A stretch of 64,000 bases of DNA. It comes from Flavivirga aquatica (GTDB lineage Bacteria > Bacteroidota > Bacteroidia > Flavobacteriales > Flavobacteriaceae). The DNA is taken from NCBI RefSeq assembly GCF_001747085.1, contig NZ_MDJD01000028.1:62001-126000 (forward strand), given 5' to 3'. Position numbers and translations under genes: made by a program. Every line of letters starts with the position of its first letter. Positions within the stretch are counted from its first letter, which is position 1. The notes beneath the pieces are model-generated. The model did no database searches, had not been told where the DNA came from, and worked only from the letters and a program-made list of their open reading frames with translations. This document shows, in pieces, positions 44,781-55,202 of this stretch.

Positions 44781-45923
44781 TTAATTAATATTTTTTAATG
44801 ATTGTTCGAGAGACTCTCTTAAACCGTATCTCTCAAAATTATCTATTACGCCTTCTGCTTTTTCCATAAATAAATCTATTCCTTTATCGGACTTTAAATC
44901 AAACCTTCCACCAACAGGGTTTCTTTTGTTTAAAATGTTTAGTAGTTTTCTATTATCTTGCCAATTATTTCCGTGTTTCTTTAAGATAAGCCAATTTTCC
45001 ACCACTTCCATTTGATAATCTGTTGCCCCATCCATTTTATGAATTATAGAGCCTTTATCTAAAGTCTTGGTTGCAAATTGCCCTCTTTTGGGGTTAAAAT
45101 GTTGTGTAAATCTTTGGAAAACATTTTTTGATTTACCTATATAATTTTCGACATCATCACCATTTTTTACAATTAGGTCATATATTCCTTCTGTAGCTTC
45201 TTTATTTGTTTTGGCAAGTTTTTTTAATTTTCTTGCTTGTTTAGTGACAGTTGCAGCGGTTCCAGCAAAAGGAATCATAGCAGCAAAACTTAAAGCAGCA
45301 TCTGCATAATTACCTCTTGATAAAGAAATAACTCCATTAATACAATCTGCTATCTCTCCAACACCTGGAATTAAACCAACCACATCTAAAGCTGTTTGTG
45401 TTGCGTCTGCCCATTTTTCCCAAGTTGTTGGTCCACCTTCTTTTTCACCGTCGTACTCATTAATGGTGTCCCATTGCAAAGGTTGCGAATTTGGTATAAT
45501 AGGCATTTGTCCAAATTCTGGGTTATCTACATATTGTATCTCTGGTTGATTTATACCTTCAAAGTTTACATCTGGAAATGCTAATTTAGCTTCTGCTAAA
45601 GTGCCTTTAAAAGTTCCATGAGAGTTATTATAGTACCAAACTTCTTCTCCTCTTGAAGAGATTTCTTGTTTAAATTGACTTACTACAATTGTGCCTTGTT
45701 TAGTTACAGTAGCAGCAGTATTATATTTAATTTGAGCAATTGTTTCTCCAACACTAATAAACTCGTATTTCACTTGCATTAATGAAGTACCTTCTTCATT
45801 AACACGAACAATATTGGATTCTTTTTGTTCTTCAGTGAGTTTTCTATCTATGTTTTGTACAGGAACAATAGTCTCTTTCTCTACCTTATTTTTGTAGATA
45901 ACTTGAAATTTATTTTCTCCCAT
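44781..45923 (-). CDS. Polymorphic toxin with pre-toxin hinge and GIY-YIG nuclease domain
   Basis: 380 residues. The N-terminal 170 form a beta-rich delivery part without signal peptide. Residues about 175-230 (LDVVGLIPGVGEIADCINGV, then NYADAALSFAAMIPFAG) are the hydrophobic pre-toxin segment found just before toxin domains in secreted effectors. The C-terminal domain (about 244-375) has GIY at 246-248 and YIG at 261-263, Arg271 and His275 in the next helix, and Glu306 or Glu309 in MEVVENWLI, matching the GIY-YIG nuclease active site. It would cut nucleic acid in a rival cell. It starts 1 base after a TssD/Hcp gene and is followed by the LRR gene, the carrier-toxin-immunity order. Confidence 0.8.
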   Translation of the reverse strand: MGENKFQVIYKNKVEKETIVPVQNIDRKLTEEQKESNIVRVNEEGTSLMQVKYEFISVGETIAQIKYNTAATVTKQGTIVVSQFKQEISSRGEEVWYYNNSHGTFKGTLAEAKLAFPDVNFEGINQPEIQYVDNPEFGQMPIIPNSQPLQWDTINEYDGEKEGGPTTWEKWADATQTALDVVGLIPGVGEIADCINGVISLSRGNYADAALSFAAMIPFAGTAATVTKQARKLKKLAKTNKEATEGIYDLIVKNGDDVENYIGKSKNVFQRFTQHFNPKRGQFATKTLDKGSIIHKMDGATDYQMEVVENWLILKKHGNNWQDNRKLLNILNKRNPVGGRFDLKSDKGIDLFMEKAEGVIDNFERYGLRESLEQSLKNIN

Positions 45924-45924
45924 T

Positions 45925-46656
45925 TTAATCTTTTTCTTTATAGTCTTTTGGAATTACGCTTACAGGAATTTTATCTGTATCAGACTTTATTTTGTATTCC
46001 TCTATAATATCATTTTTTATTCGTTCATTATTATATGTGAAGTCGATAACTTTTGTGTATAATTTTAAATCAACAATTTCACCAATCATATTTCTGCTCT
46101 CTAAAACTAAATATGCCTTTTCTCCGTAAGTTAATTTTGTATCCCTATTGTTGTATTTATCAGTATAATAGAAAGCAATTATTTTTTGTTCTTGATCTTC
46201 TATTGGTTGATATGGCATTCTTTCACTTGGTGGCACCCAACTTACATTCCAACGTTTTATAAAGTCTACACCGTAGTTTTGAATGGCAGGTGAAATCGTT
46301 AAAATGGTTTGCATAGGTTCTTCACTTTCCGCATTGAAAACTTCTTTAAAATAGATTAGATGGGCATCATTGAATTTATAAGTTTTTGTTGGAGGATAAT
46401 CAAATCCATTTTCGTAAAAACAAACTTTTCCTTTTTCCATTTTATCAATTTCTTCCCAAGTTTTATCTTTGTTCTCTTTAGTCATCCATTGTAAAATTTG
46501 GTCGGTATCTTTTCCTGTTGGGAAACAAAGCTTAATTAACCCACCCATAACATCTGTTTTGGGTTTTCCATTTTTTCTATACTCTCGGATATATTTCATC
46601 TTTACCCAAAGTAATTCTATTTCTTGTCCTAATATGAATAGTTTTGCTTGTGTCAT
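45925..46656 (-). CDS. Type VI secretion tube protein TssD (Hcp-like) with C-terminal extension
   Basis: 243 residues. The first about 130 fit Bacteroidota TssD: AKLFILGQEIELLWVKMKY, a PxxDVMGGLIKLCFPTGKDTD block, FYENGFD, then SEEPMQTILTISPAI at the end of the barrel. Tube proteins form hexameric rings and carry effectors. Usual TssD proteins are about 130 residues; here a further 110-residue beta-rich tail (YYTDKYNNRDTKLTYGEKAYLVLE) is added, which may dock the next protein. No other T6SS structural gene (sheath, baseplate, VgrG, ClpV) is in the window, so this is an orphan effector module. Confidence 0.75.
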   Translation of the reverse strand: MTQAKLFILGQEIELLWVKMKYIREYRKNGKPKTDVMGGLIKLCFPTGKDTDQILQWMTKENKDKTWEEIDKMEKGKVCFYENGFDYPPTKTYKFNDAHLIYFKEVFNAESEEPMQTILTISPAIQNYGVDFIKRWNVSWVPPSERMPYQPIEDQEQKIIAFYYTDKYNNRDTKLTYGEKAYLVLESRNMIGEIVDLKLYTKVIDFTYNNERIKNDIIEEYKIKSDTDKIPVSVIPKDYKEKD

Positions 46657-46868
46657 TTATTATATTTTGCCTTTGAGAGCTTTTACTTAGAGGTAAGAAT
46701 AATACAGAGTATATTTCTTTACAAATACTCTTTCGCCTACAAATCTATAATATTTTTACTAACGTCAAAGTAATTACTATCATTAAAGTATCTATTCTAT
46801 GTTAGTTATAATAGATGGATTAACATGATACAAATTCTAAAAAACATCTTTTTCATATCGTTTTAAAA

Positions 46869-48449
46869 TTACCACCCCGTAACCTCTAAAACACTTTCAG
46901 GAAAAGTCTCAATTCCTTTAATTTGTATGGCTTTATAATAAGCTTCGGCACCTTCAGATTGTATTTGAATACGACCACCAGATAGCGGAATTTCTAAATT
47001 ACTATTTTCTTGTTGGTAGCGTGTGTTTTTTAAAGCCGAAACAATTTTACCATTAACAACAAAAACGGATTTGTTACCAACGGTATATATTTCTATTGTA
47101 TTCCATGCTCCATGAGGTTTTTCCATGTTTTTAGAGCGTTTAATGCGACCTCCTTTATGTTTCCCTAAAAATGAAGATGTAATTTCTACACCATTAGCCT
47201 TATAAACATGTCCTTTACCATTAGGCGCATTTACAACAGGAATATCGGCAATGGTTCCAGATAACGGGAAAAAATCACCAAAATCATCTTCTTGTACTTG
47301 GCACTCTAAACTTCTCATCCATACATTCCAGAAAGTACCATGTGCCCCTGTAGCATGAAATAAAATACCGTTATCTCGTTTTGCTTTTAATCTAGGTTCC
47401 CATTTTTTATTACCCCATTTAAATTCACATTTAAAGTGATAATTTTGATACATATTTTTAGTGGTTAATCCTCCATATATTTCACCTGAAACTTTTAGTA
47501 TTGGTTCTCGTTTTTTCTCTTTTATTATTGAAAAGACTTGTAAAGGATCGTTATTTAAACCCAAGGGCTTACCTTTCTTAATATTTTTTCTTTTTGGAAA
47601 TTCAAAAGGTAATGTCACACTGGTATGAGGGACACCAATATACTTGTCCCACATCGTTAAATCTTTATCTAATAAGTTTACCCATGTATTAGATGTTTGA
47701 ATATTATATCTTTTTCCCGCCCATAAAATACTGTTTTTTAGATGCTCTTTAAAAATAGGGTTAGTGTATTGTTGTATTGTATGACCTAATCCAGTATAAA
47801 AAACACGTCCTGTAAATTTGGTATGGTACCAGGATATAGGGTGGGGGATTCCCGAAGGTTTTCTTTCTTTAATACTGTTTTCGTCAAGTTCTAATAGCAC
47901 ATTACAGTAGGTTTTTAAAGGCGTTTTAAAATAATACCATTCATCTGTAGTGATCCATTCTTTTTCTAAAAAATTAATGGAAGGATGTTGCGTATTTTTA
48001 TGAACGATTAGACGTGCTTCTTGAATTTTTGGGTGATTTTTAAATTGTGTACCTATCAAATCGTTATAAAAAGACCAATTATATTCGGTGTCTGATGCAG
48101 CATGTACACCAACAAAGCCACCACCTTGCTTTATAAAATCTTCAAAAGCAATTTTCTGTGCTTTATTTAAGATATCTCCAGAGGTATTTAAAAATAGAAT
48201 AACGTCTACTTTTTCTAAATACTTCGTATTAAAAAAAGAAGGATCTTCGGTCGCCGTCATTTGCCATAATTGTTCATCACTTATTTCTTTTATACTTTTA
48301 ATACCTGTAGAAATACTATGATGTCTAAAAGCTCCAGTTTTAGTAAATACTAAAATATTTAATTCAGAATTTTGAAGTGTTTTTTGTGGACTTGAAAATG
48401 CTGAAAGCCCTAAGACGGTAAAACTAAATAGTAGTATTAATTTTTTCAT
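46869..48449 (-). CDS. Secreted ThuA-like and DUF1080 (3-keto-disaccharide hydrolase) fusion
   Basis: 526 residues. A signal peptide (about 1-19) is followed by a ThuA-like glutamine amidotransferase-fold domain (about 30-245; FTKTGAFRHHSISTG, GGGFVGVHAASDTEYNW, YTGLGHT). The second half (about 255-515) is a DUF1080/LamG-like sandwich (NMYQNYHFKCEFKWG, DNGILFHATG, GAWNTIEIYTVGNKSVFVVN) now named 3-keto-disaccharide hydrolase. Both families occur in sugar catabolism by oxidised-sugar routes. It is the last gene of the minus-strand xylose/glycan cluster, about 60 bases after the symporter. Confidence 0.85.
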   Translation of the reverse strand: MKKLILLFSFTVLGLSAFSSPQKTLQNSELNILVFTKTGAFRHHSISTGIKSIKEISDEQLWQMTATEDPSFFNTKYLEKVDVILFLNTSGDILNKAQKIAFEDFIKQGGGFVGVHAASDTEYNWSFYNDLIGTQFKNHPKIQEARLIVHKNTQHPSINFLEKEWITTDEWYYFKTPLKTYCNVLLELDENSIKERKPSGIPHPISWYHTKFTGRVFYTGLGHTIQQYTNPIFKEHLKNSILWAGKRYNIQTSNTWVNLLDKDLTMWDKYIGVPHTSVTLPFEFPKRKNIKKGKPLGLNNDPLQVFSIIKEKKREPILKVSGEIYGGLTTKNMYQNYHFKCEFKWGNKKWEPRLKAKRDNGILFHATGAHGTFWNVWMRSLECQVQEDDFGDFFPLSGTIADIPVVNAPNGKGHVYKANGVEITSSFLGKHKGGRIKRSKNMEKPHGAWNTIEIYTVGNKSVFVVNGKIVSALKNTRYQQENSNLEIPLSGGRIQIQSEGAEAYYKAIQIKGIETFPESVLEVTGW

Positions 48450-48508
48450 AATAGTTATCTGAGTTTATAAAAACCCTTTGTCTATAGTGTTATGTTTAAT
48501 AATGATTT

Positions 48509-49891
48509 TTAATTCTTTTTCCAAAGCTCTTCCATTTCTTCTAATGTTTTTCCTTTGGTTTCTGGCACCATTTTCCAAACAAACAGCGCAGAAATAATAC
48601 TCATTATTCCGTAAAATAAATATGTTCCGCCACTGCTAAACTCCATCATAGGAGGGTAGGTAGAGGAGATAAAGAAATTTGCTGCCCATTGTGCTGCAAC
48701 AGCAATAGCTATAGCTTGACTTCTAATTTTATTTGGATATATTTCTGAGATAAGAACCCAGCAAATAGGTCCCCAACTCATCATAAAGGACGCTGTATAA
48801 ATTATAATAAATATGAGTGTAGCTATACCTATAATGTTTTGAAATGCTAGTATAGAAATGGCAATCATGCCAATAGCCATGCCAATTGAACCCGTAATTA
48901 ATAGTGGCTTTCTTCCCCATTTATCAACAGTTAAAATAGCTACCACAGTAAAAATAACATTAATTAACCCCATAATTATGGTTTGTAACATAGATGCATC
49001 TTTGGCAGCCCCCATACTTTCAAAAATTCTTGGTGCATAGTACAAAGCGACATTAATACCAACAAACTGCTGAAAAATAGATAATAATATACCAACAATT
49101 ATTACAGCTTTACTATATGAAAATAGTTTTCCTTTTGAGGATGTGTCGACAGATTTTTTAATATCACTTAGAATTTCTTTTGCTTTTTCCACGCCATTAA
49201 AGCGAGCAAGAATAGATAATGCCTCATCATCTTTATGTTGTAAGGCTAAATATCTAGGGGTTTCGGGCATGAAAAACATGAGGATGGCAAATATTGATGC
49301 AGGAATGGCTTCAGATAAAAACATTCTTCTCCAACCTATTTCATTTATCCATTCTATGGTTTGTCCGTCTGCAATACCCCAGTTGATGAAGTATACAACC
49401 AACATTCCAAAAATTATCGCGAATTGATTTAAAGAAACAAGCTTACCACGTATATTAGCTGGTGCAATTTCTCCAATATACATGGGACATACTGCAGATG
49501 CTAAACCAACACCTATACCTCCTATAATACGGTAACAATTAAACATCCATAATAAGCCCATAGATGGTGTGCCTTTATCAAAAAATAAAAACTCAGGATT
49601 TCCAGAGCCTAACGCAGATAGTAGGAATAAGATACCTGTAATAATTAATGCTTTTTTACGGCCATAAATGGATGATACAAACCCAGATATTGCACCTCCA
49701 ATAATACAGCCAATTAACGCTGATGAAACGGTAATTCCATGTAAAAAGGAACTTAAACCTTGACTATCAATTAAGAATGCTTGAATTGATTTTTCTGCAC
49801 CAGAGATTACTGCGGTATCATAACCAAATAATAGACCGCCTAATGTCGCTATTATGGTTACTACATATACAGATGTTTTGTTTTGTTGCAT
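48509..49891 (-). CDS. Sugar:H+ symporter, XylE-like (MFS)
   Basis: 460 residues with twelve transmembrane helices of the sugar-porter family. GYDTAVISGAEKSI in TM1, the GRKKALI and GRKPLLI loop signatures, the PETPRYLAL and PETKGKTLEEM blocks, and SEIYPNKIRSQAIA are diagnostic. Next to xylA and xylB it is most probably the xylose importer. It starts 3 bases after xylA, in the same operon. Confidence 0.93.
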   Translation of the reverse strand: MQQNKTSVYVVTIIATLGGLLFGYDTAVISGAEKSIQAFLIDSQGLSSFLHGITVSSALIGCIIGGAISGFVSSIYGRKKALIITGILFLLSALGSGNPEFLFFDKGTPSMGLLWMFNCYRIIGGIGVGLASAVCPMYIGEIAPANIRGKLVSLNQFAIIFGMLVVYFINWGIADGQTIEWINEIGWRRMFLSEAIPASIFAILMFFMPETPRYLALQHKDDEALSILARFNGVEKAKEILSDIKKSVDTSSKGKLFSYSKAVIIVGILLSIFQQFVGINVALYYAPRIFESMGAAKDASMLQTIIMGLINVIFTVVAILTVDKWGRKPLLITGSIGMAIGMIAISILAFQNIIGIATLIFIIIYTASFMMSWGPICWVLISEIYPNKIRSQAIAIAVAAQWAANFFISSTYPPMMEFSSGGTYLFYGIMSIISALFVWKMVPETKGKTLEEMEELWKKN

Positions 49892-49893
49892 GA

Positions 49894-51210
49894 TTAAATA
49901 TATTGGTTAATTATATTCTCAAATAATTCTTGTTTACCGCTTTGTAATTTTAACTCACCGTTTTCTTGGGCGATATTATATAAGTCTTTTAAGTCTAATT
50001 TTCCAGCTTCAAAATCTTGACCTTTTCCAGAATCGAATGAGCTGTAACGGGCTTTTCTAAGCTTATCATAAGCAGAAGATGTTATAATTTTATCAGCAGT
50101 AATTAAAGCACGAGCAAAGGTATCTGCACCGCCAATATGTGCTAAGAATACATCTTCCATATCTGTAGAGTTTCTTCTAATTTTTGCATCAAAATTAATC
50201 CCACCGCCTTGTAAACCTCCTGCTTTAAGGAAAACAAGCATGGCTTCGGTAGTTTCTTGAATGTTATTAGGGAATTGATCGGTATCCCAACCATTTTGGT
50301 AATCGCCTCTATTGGCATCTAAACTGCCTAACATATCCGCATTTGCAGCAGTCTCCATTTCATGTTGGAAGGTGTGTTGAGCCAGAGTAGCATGATTAAC
50401 TTCTATATTTATTTTAAAGTCTTTTTCTAAACCATATTTTCGTAAAAAGCCTATGGTTGTAGCGGTATCAAAATCATATTGATGTTTCATAGGTTCCATG
50501 GGTTTGGGTTCGATAAAGAAATTACCTTTAAAACCTTGAGCTCTGGCATAGTCTCTTGCCATGGTTAGAAATTGGCCCATATGGTCTAATTCTCTTCCCA
50601 TATCTGTATTTAATAGAGACATATAGCCTTCGCGACCACCCCAGAATACATAATTTTCTCCATCTAAAGTAATAGTAGCATCTAAAGCTAGTTTTATTTG
50701 TCCGCCAGCTCTTGCTAATACATTAAAATCTGGGTTGGTAGAAGCGCCGTTCATATAACGTGGGTTAGAAAAACAGTTGGCTGTTCCCCATAGGAGTTTA
50801 ATACCCGTTTCTGCTTTCTTTTGTTTGATATATTCTGTGATAGTGGCTAGTCGTTTTTCAAATTCCGAAAAAGTGGTACCTTCTTGTATTAAATCGAAAT
50901 CATGAAAACAGAAATAATCAAAACCCATTTTTAAAATAAATTCAAATGCGGCATCCGCTTTATCTTTTGCTGCTTGAAGAGGAGCTGATGCTCGATCCCA
51001 TGCAAAATTTTGTGTGCCAGAACCAAATGGATCACTTCCTTGTCCGCAGAAGGTATGCCAATAAGCAATTGCAAATTTAAAATGTGCTCGCATGGTCTTT
51101 CCAGCTACGACTTGTTCTGGATTATAATATTTAAATGCTAACGGATTATCAGAAAGATGTCCTTCATATTTTATGTTATCTATTCCTTTAAAATATTCTT
51201 GACTAGCCAT
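49894..51210 (-). CDS. xylA: Xylose isomerase
   Basis: Converts D-xylose to D-xylulose with two divalent metals. The 438-residue protein has [17 protein letters not shown], the catalytic His/metal block [31 protein letters not shown] and the GSLDANRGD metal loop. The length is that of class II enzymes of Bacteroidota. It lies between xylB and the symporter, 4 bases after the kinase stop. Confidence 0.97.
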   Translation of the reverse strand: MASQEYFKGIDNIKYEGHLSDNPLAFKYYNPEQVVAGKTMRAHFKFAIAYWHTFCGQGSDPFGSGTQNFAWDRASAPLQAAKDKADAAFEFILKMGFDYFCFHDFDLIQEGTTFSEFEKRLATITEYIKQKKAETGIKLLWGTANCFSNPRYMNGASTNPDFNVLARAGGQIKLALDATITLDGENYVFWGGREGYMSLLNTDMGRELDHMGQFLTMARDYARAQGFKGNFFIEPKPMEPMKHQYDFDTATTIGFLRKYGLEKDFKINIEVNHATLAQHTFQHEMETAANADMLGSLDANRGDYQNGWDTDQFPNNIQETTEAMLVFLKAGGLQGGGINFDAKIRRNSTDMEDVFLAHIGGADTFARALITADKIITSSAYDKLRKARYSSFDSGKGQDFEAGKLDLKDLYNIAQENGELKLQSGKQELFENIINQYI

Positions 51211-51214
51211 AGTT

Positions 51215-52699
51215 TTATTTGTTATTTAGTATAATTTCTAATTCGTTTTTCCATTTTTTATAAGCCTTTTTATAACCTTTTGTGTGTTTTGAGGGAGTAT
51301 AGGTCATTACATAGTCATTTTTAGAGATGTTTTTACCAAATTTCTTAAAATCACCATCTGTTAGACCTACAGCTCTTGCAGCTCCAACAGCTCCTGTAGT
51401 ATTATAAATTTCAATGTCATGACCTATCAATGTAGCTACTGTAGTTGCAAATAGTTCAGATCGAAATAAGTTGTCATTTCCAGCACGTATTACATCAATT
51501 TTTGCATGGTCATTTTTTAGTATTTCCATACCATAAACAAAAGAAAAAGCAATACCTTCTAGAGCGGCTCTACACAAATGTGATTTATTGTGTTGGTTTA
51601 AGTTTAAATTTTTAAAATGTGTACCTATATTTTTACTATTAAGCATGCGTTCTGCACCATTGCCAAACGGAATGATAATAACGCCTTCTGATCCTATTGG
51701 AATTTTTGAAGCTTCCTCATTCATAGCTTCATAAGAGTCTATACACATATTATCGCGCAACCAGCGGTACATAATACCTGCCCCATTAACGCATAATAAT
51801 TTACCTATATAGTTGTTTTTTTGGGTGTAGTTAACATGTGAGAAATGATTGATCCTAGAGGATTCTTTTGATTTTAAAGTATCTGTTACGGCATAAATGA
51901 CACCAGAGGTTCCTCCTGTAACTGCAACTTCTCCAGATTGAAATATGTTTAGAGATAAGGCATTGTTTGGTTGATCGCCTGCTCTATAAACTATAGGGGT
52001 TCCTATTGGTAAGCCTGTGACTTCAAATGCTTTTTTATTTACTTCGCCTTGGTTAGTGAAGTTTTCAACAATATTTGGGGTAAGTGTATTGCAAATACCA
52101 TAATATTCTAATAACCAATTGGCTACTGTATCATTTTTATAATTCCAAAGTATACCTTCTGATAAGCCATTTTTGGTAGTATTTATTTTTCCTGTGAGTT
52201 TATAAGCGATATAATCTCCTGGTAACATATATTTATGAATTTTATCATAAATTTTGGGTTCATTATCTCGAACCCATTTTAGTTTGGATGCAGTAAAGTT
52301 CCCTGGAGAGTTTAGTAATTGATCTGTACATTTTTCTTCTCCTAAATCTTTAAACGCTTTTTTTCCAATAGCAACAGCTCTACTGTCACACCAAATAATA
52401 GAATCTCTTAGTAGTTTCCCTTTTTTATCGACTATAACCAATCCGTGCATTTGATAAGAAATACCTATTCCTAATATTTTTGATGCATCGATATTGGCTT
52501 TTTTTATGATTTTTTTTGTAGCTATACATGTATATTTCCACCATATGTCTGGAGACTGTTCTGCCCAATGACACTCTATGGATAAAATATCCATTTCTTT
52601 TTTAGGCTCATGGAGTGTATATATGTTTTTTCCTGTTTCCGAACTCACCAAAGAAACCTTTACAGATGAGCTCCCTATGTCGTATCCTATATTATACAT
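51215..52699 (-). CDS. xylB: Xylulokinase
   Basis: Phosphorylates D-xylulose to xylulose 5-phosphate for the pentose phosphate pathway. The 494-residue FGGY-type kinase has the phosphate loop [24 protein letters not shown], the catalytic region [14 protein letters not shown] with its acidic residue, and [10 protein letters not shown]. It starts 9 bases after the GntR regulator stop, so it is co-transcribed with the regulator. Confidence 0.95.
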   Translation of the reverse strand: MYNIGYDIGSSSVKVSLVSSETGKNIYTLHEPKKEMDILSIECHWAEQSPDIWWKYTCIATKKIIKKANIDASKILGIGISYQMHGLVIVDKKGKLLRDSIIWCDSRAVAIGKKAFKDLGEEKCTDQLLNSPGNFTASKLKWVRDNEPKIYDKIHKYMLPGDYIAYKLTGKINTTKNGLSEGILWNYKNDTVANWLLEYYGICNTLTPNIVENFTNQGEVNKKAFEVTGLPIGTPIVYRAGDQPNNALSLNIFQSGEVAVTGGTSGVIYAVTDTLKSKESSRINHFSHVNYTQKNNYIGKLLCVNGAGIMYRWLRDNMCIDSYEAMNEEASKIPIGSEGVIIIPFGNGAERMLNSKNIGTHFKNLNLNQHNKSHLCRAALEGIAFSFVYGMEILKNDHAKIDVIRAGNDNLFRSELFATTVATLIGHDIEIYNTTGAVGAARAVGLTDGDFKKFGKNISKNDYVMTYTPSKHTKGYKKAYKKWKNELEIILNNK

Positions 52700-52708
52700 A
52701 TGTTTTAT

Positions 52709-53707
52709 TTATAATGATTCTCTTAATATTAATTCTGTTGGAATATATAGTTGCATAGACGCTTCTTCATTAATAAAACCTGCTGCTTTCTCACCTAAAG
52801 CTTTAAAGTCTGTTGTAATAACAGATATGCCTTTATAAATAAATTTTTTCATAGGTGTTTCGTTGTATGATAAAAATCCAACATCTACTCCAGGTTCTAA
52901 ATCTTTATTTCTGCATTGTTCTAAAAATCGTCCTAAAATGCGATCACTAACACTTATATAAGCTATATCTTTTTGGATATTCAAACTTTTTTGATTCGTT
53001 ATTACCTTATAATCAAATTGAAATTTTTTACAATATTTTTTAAAATAGGTAACTGTTTCTATTGGATGATTTGTAAATGTTGGGTATATAAAATGAATTT
53101 CTTTGTATTTTTTAAAGGCACTCATAGCAGCTTTTAACCCATTATAAAAGGCTTCTCCAAAATCTTGAAAAACATAGTTATTTGTGGTATTGGAATGTAT
53201 ATTCCAATCTATTAACAGTAGTTTTTCATTTTTATAATCTGCTAAAATTTCAGGGACAGTTTCATCGTCAAATCCCATTACAACATATTTATAATATTTG
53301 CCTTTACTATTATTTAATATGGTTTTAAAGTTTTCTATATTATAATGATGGAATTGTACATCTGTAATAATATTATCTGGTAAATTATTAATGAACGAAT
53401 GGTATAAAACTTCTTTATAAGCTTTAAAGGTATCTAGTACTAAAAGTACTTTTCTTGTTACATTGGCAACATAATATCCTTTATTAGGTACAGAGTCTAT
53501 GACACCTTGTTCTTTTAAAATAGAATAAGACTTAAATACGGTGTCTCTAGATAATTTATAGTCTTTACAAATGCTATTAACAGATGGAAGCATATCACCA
53601 GCAATCATGGTGTTATTAGCTAAAGCATTATTTATTGCGTTAACTAATTGTTGATACTTTGGAATATCACTGTTCTTGTTGATATTAAGGGAGAATGTTT
53701 TTTTCAA
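52709..53707 (-). CDS. GntR-family regulator with sugar-binding domain (xylose operon)
   Basis: 332 residues. The N-terminal winged helix (about 10-75; PKYQQLVNAINNAL, LPSVNSICKDYKLSRDTV) is joined to a periplasmic-binding-protein-like effector domain (about 80-325), as in AraR/XylR-like GntR proteins. It is the first gene of xylB-xylA-symporter, and a tandem 9-base repeat lies 8 bases upstream of its ATG. It is probably a sugar-responsive repressor acting on its own operon; the sugar (xylose or xylulose) is inferred from context. Confidence 0.9.
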   Translation of the reverse strand: MKKTFSLNINKNSDIPKYQQLVNAINNALANNTMIAGDMLPSVNSICKDYKLSRDTVFKSYSILKEQGVIDSVPNKGYYVANVTRKVLLVLDTFKAYKEVLYHSFINNLPDNIITDVQFHHYNIENFKTILNNSKGKYYKYVVMGFDDETVPEILADYKNEKLLLIDWNIHSNTTNNYVFQDFGEAFYNGLKAAMSAFKKYKEIHFIYPTFTNHPIETVTYFKKYCKKFQFDYKVITNQKSLNIQKDIAYISVSDRILGRFLEQCRNKDLEPGVDVGFLSYNETPMKKFIYKGISVITTDFKALGEKAAGFINEEASMQLYIPTELILRESL

Positions 53708-53714
53708 TGTAATT

Positions 53715-53733
53715 TGTTCTGGTCTGTTCTGGT
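53715..53733 (-). promoter_or_regulatory. Tandem operator candidate for the GntR regulator
   Basis: TGTTCTGGT occurs twice, at 53715-53723 and 53725-53733, exactly 10 bases apart (ACCAGAACA on the minus strand). It lies between a TATATTTAC -7-like box (about 53737) and the regulator's ATG, a good place for a repressor to block transcription. Confidence 0.5.
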
Positions 53734-53900
53734 ATGTAAATATATAAAATTTTATTAGAGATTTATGATGGATGGATTTTAATAGGAGCTTTTTAGCGGA
53801 TTATAAGAACAGAATAGATCTCTATAATATACTTTATTACAAAAAATTGAAATTTAACTTATTAAGAATAGTTTCGTTTTTTAATTGAACTCACATTATT

Positions 53901-55199
53901 TTAAAGTAATCCAAAAACTCTTGGTAACCATAATGTTAATTCTGGTAAATATGTAATTAGTAATAATGATACTATCATAGCTAAAAACATAGGTAATAGT
54001 GGTTTAACGACTTTTTCTATGGTTGTATTAGCTATTCCAACACCAACAAATAAAACGGAACCTACTGGTGGTGTACATAAGCCTATGCATAAATTTAGGA
54101 TCATTATAATGCCAAATTGAACGGGATCCATACCTAATTTTGTAATGATAGGTAAAAAGATAGGGGTAAAGATTAATACTGCTGGTGTCATATCCATAAA
54201 AATCCCTACGAATAATAATAGCAGATTGATTATTAGTAAAATAACTATTGGATTGTCGCTAAGTGCTAACAATGTAGTACTTATATCTTGTGGTATATTT
54301 TCAAAAGACATGACCCAAGACATACTCATAGAAGCGCCTATTAAAAGCATAACTATGGCTGTTGTACCACAGGAGTCAAGTAGTATTTGTGGTAGGTCTT
54401 GGGTTTTTATTTCTTTATACCAAAAACCTAAAACTAAAGTATATAATACAGCAATAGCAGATGCTTCTGTGGCTGTAAATATACCTGCTACTATACCTCC
54501 TATAACGACAACCAAGAGCATTAAACTAGGAAATGCTTTTATAAATGTGCTTATAATTTCTTTTAGCGAACTTCTTTTTCCTCTTTTATAATTTTTCTTT
54601 TTTGCCCATAATGCTGCTACTATCATTAGAAATAAACCTGTTAGGATGCCTGGGATATAGCCTGCTAAAAATAGCGCTGCGATTGAGACTCCTCCACTAG
54701 CTAATGAGTATACTATTAAGACATTACTTGGTGGGATGACTAAGCCTATAGTTGAAGAGGTTACATTTACTGCTGCTCCAAATTCTTTAGAATAGCCTTC
54801 TTTTTCCATTTCTGGTCCTAAAATACTTCCCATGGCGGAAGCTGATGCCATAGCTGATCCTGCTATGGCTCCCATTAACATAGCTGAAATTACATTGATA
54901 AGCGCTAGTCCTCCTGGTAATGAGCCTACGAGTGTTTTTGCAAAATCAATTAGGCGATGAGCAATTCCGCCTTTATTCATAAGCTGACCTGAGAGAATAA
55001 AAAACGGAATGGCAAGTAAGGCAAAACTATCTAACCCTGTGCCTATTCTTTGAGATACGGTTGTTAATGCTGGTAGTGCTGATATGCTAACCATCATGGT
55101 TAGTAAGGACGATATGGCAATACTCCATGCTACAGGAACGCCTATAAGCAGTAAGCCAATAAAACTAAATACTAAAACGAGTATAGGTAAATATTCCAT
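53901..55199 (-). CDS. dctM: TRAP transporter large permease (DctM)
   Basis: 432 residues, about twelve transmembrane helices. It has GVPVAWSIAISS near the N-terminus, a Gly/Ala/Ser-rich core (LMGAIAGSAMASASAMGSIL), GLVIPPSN and LCIGLCTPPVGSVLFVG. It moves a carboxylate substrate with Na+ using the DctP-delivered ligand. It lies 3 bases after dctQ. It is the last gene of the TRAP operon, before a 190-base gap leading to the GntR gene. Confidence 0.93.
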   Translation of the reverse strand: MEYLPILVLVFSFIGLLLIGVPVAWSIAISSLLTMMVSISALPALTTVSQRIGTGLDSFALLAIPFFILSGQLMNKGGIAHRLIDFAKTLVGSLPGGLALINVISAMLMGAIAGSAMASASAMGSILGPEMEKEGYSKEFGAAVNVTSSTIGLVIPPSNVLIVYSLASGGVSIAALFLAGYIPGILTGLFLMIVAALWAKKKNYKRGKRSSLKEIISTFIKAFPSLMLLVVVIGGIVAGIFTATEASAIAVLYTLVLGFWYKEIKTQDLPQILLDSCGTTAIVMLLIGASMSMSWVMSFENIPQDISTTLLALSDNPIVILLIINLLLLFVGIFMDMTPAVLIFTPIFLPIITKLGMDPVQFGIIMILNLCIGLCTPPVGSVLFVGVGIANTTIEKVVKPLLPMFLAMIVSLLLITYLPELTLWLPRVFGLL

Positions 55200-55202
55200 G
55201 TA

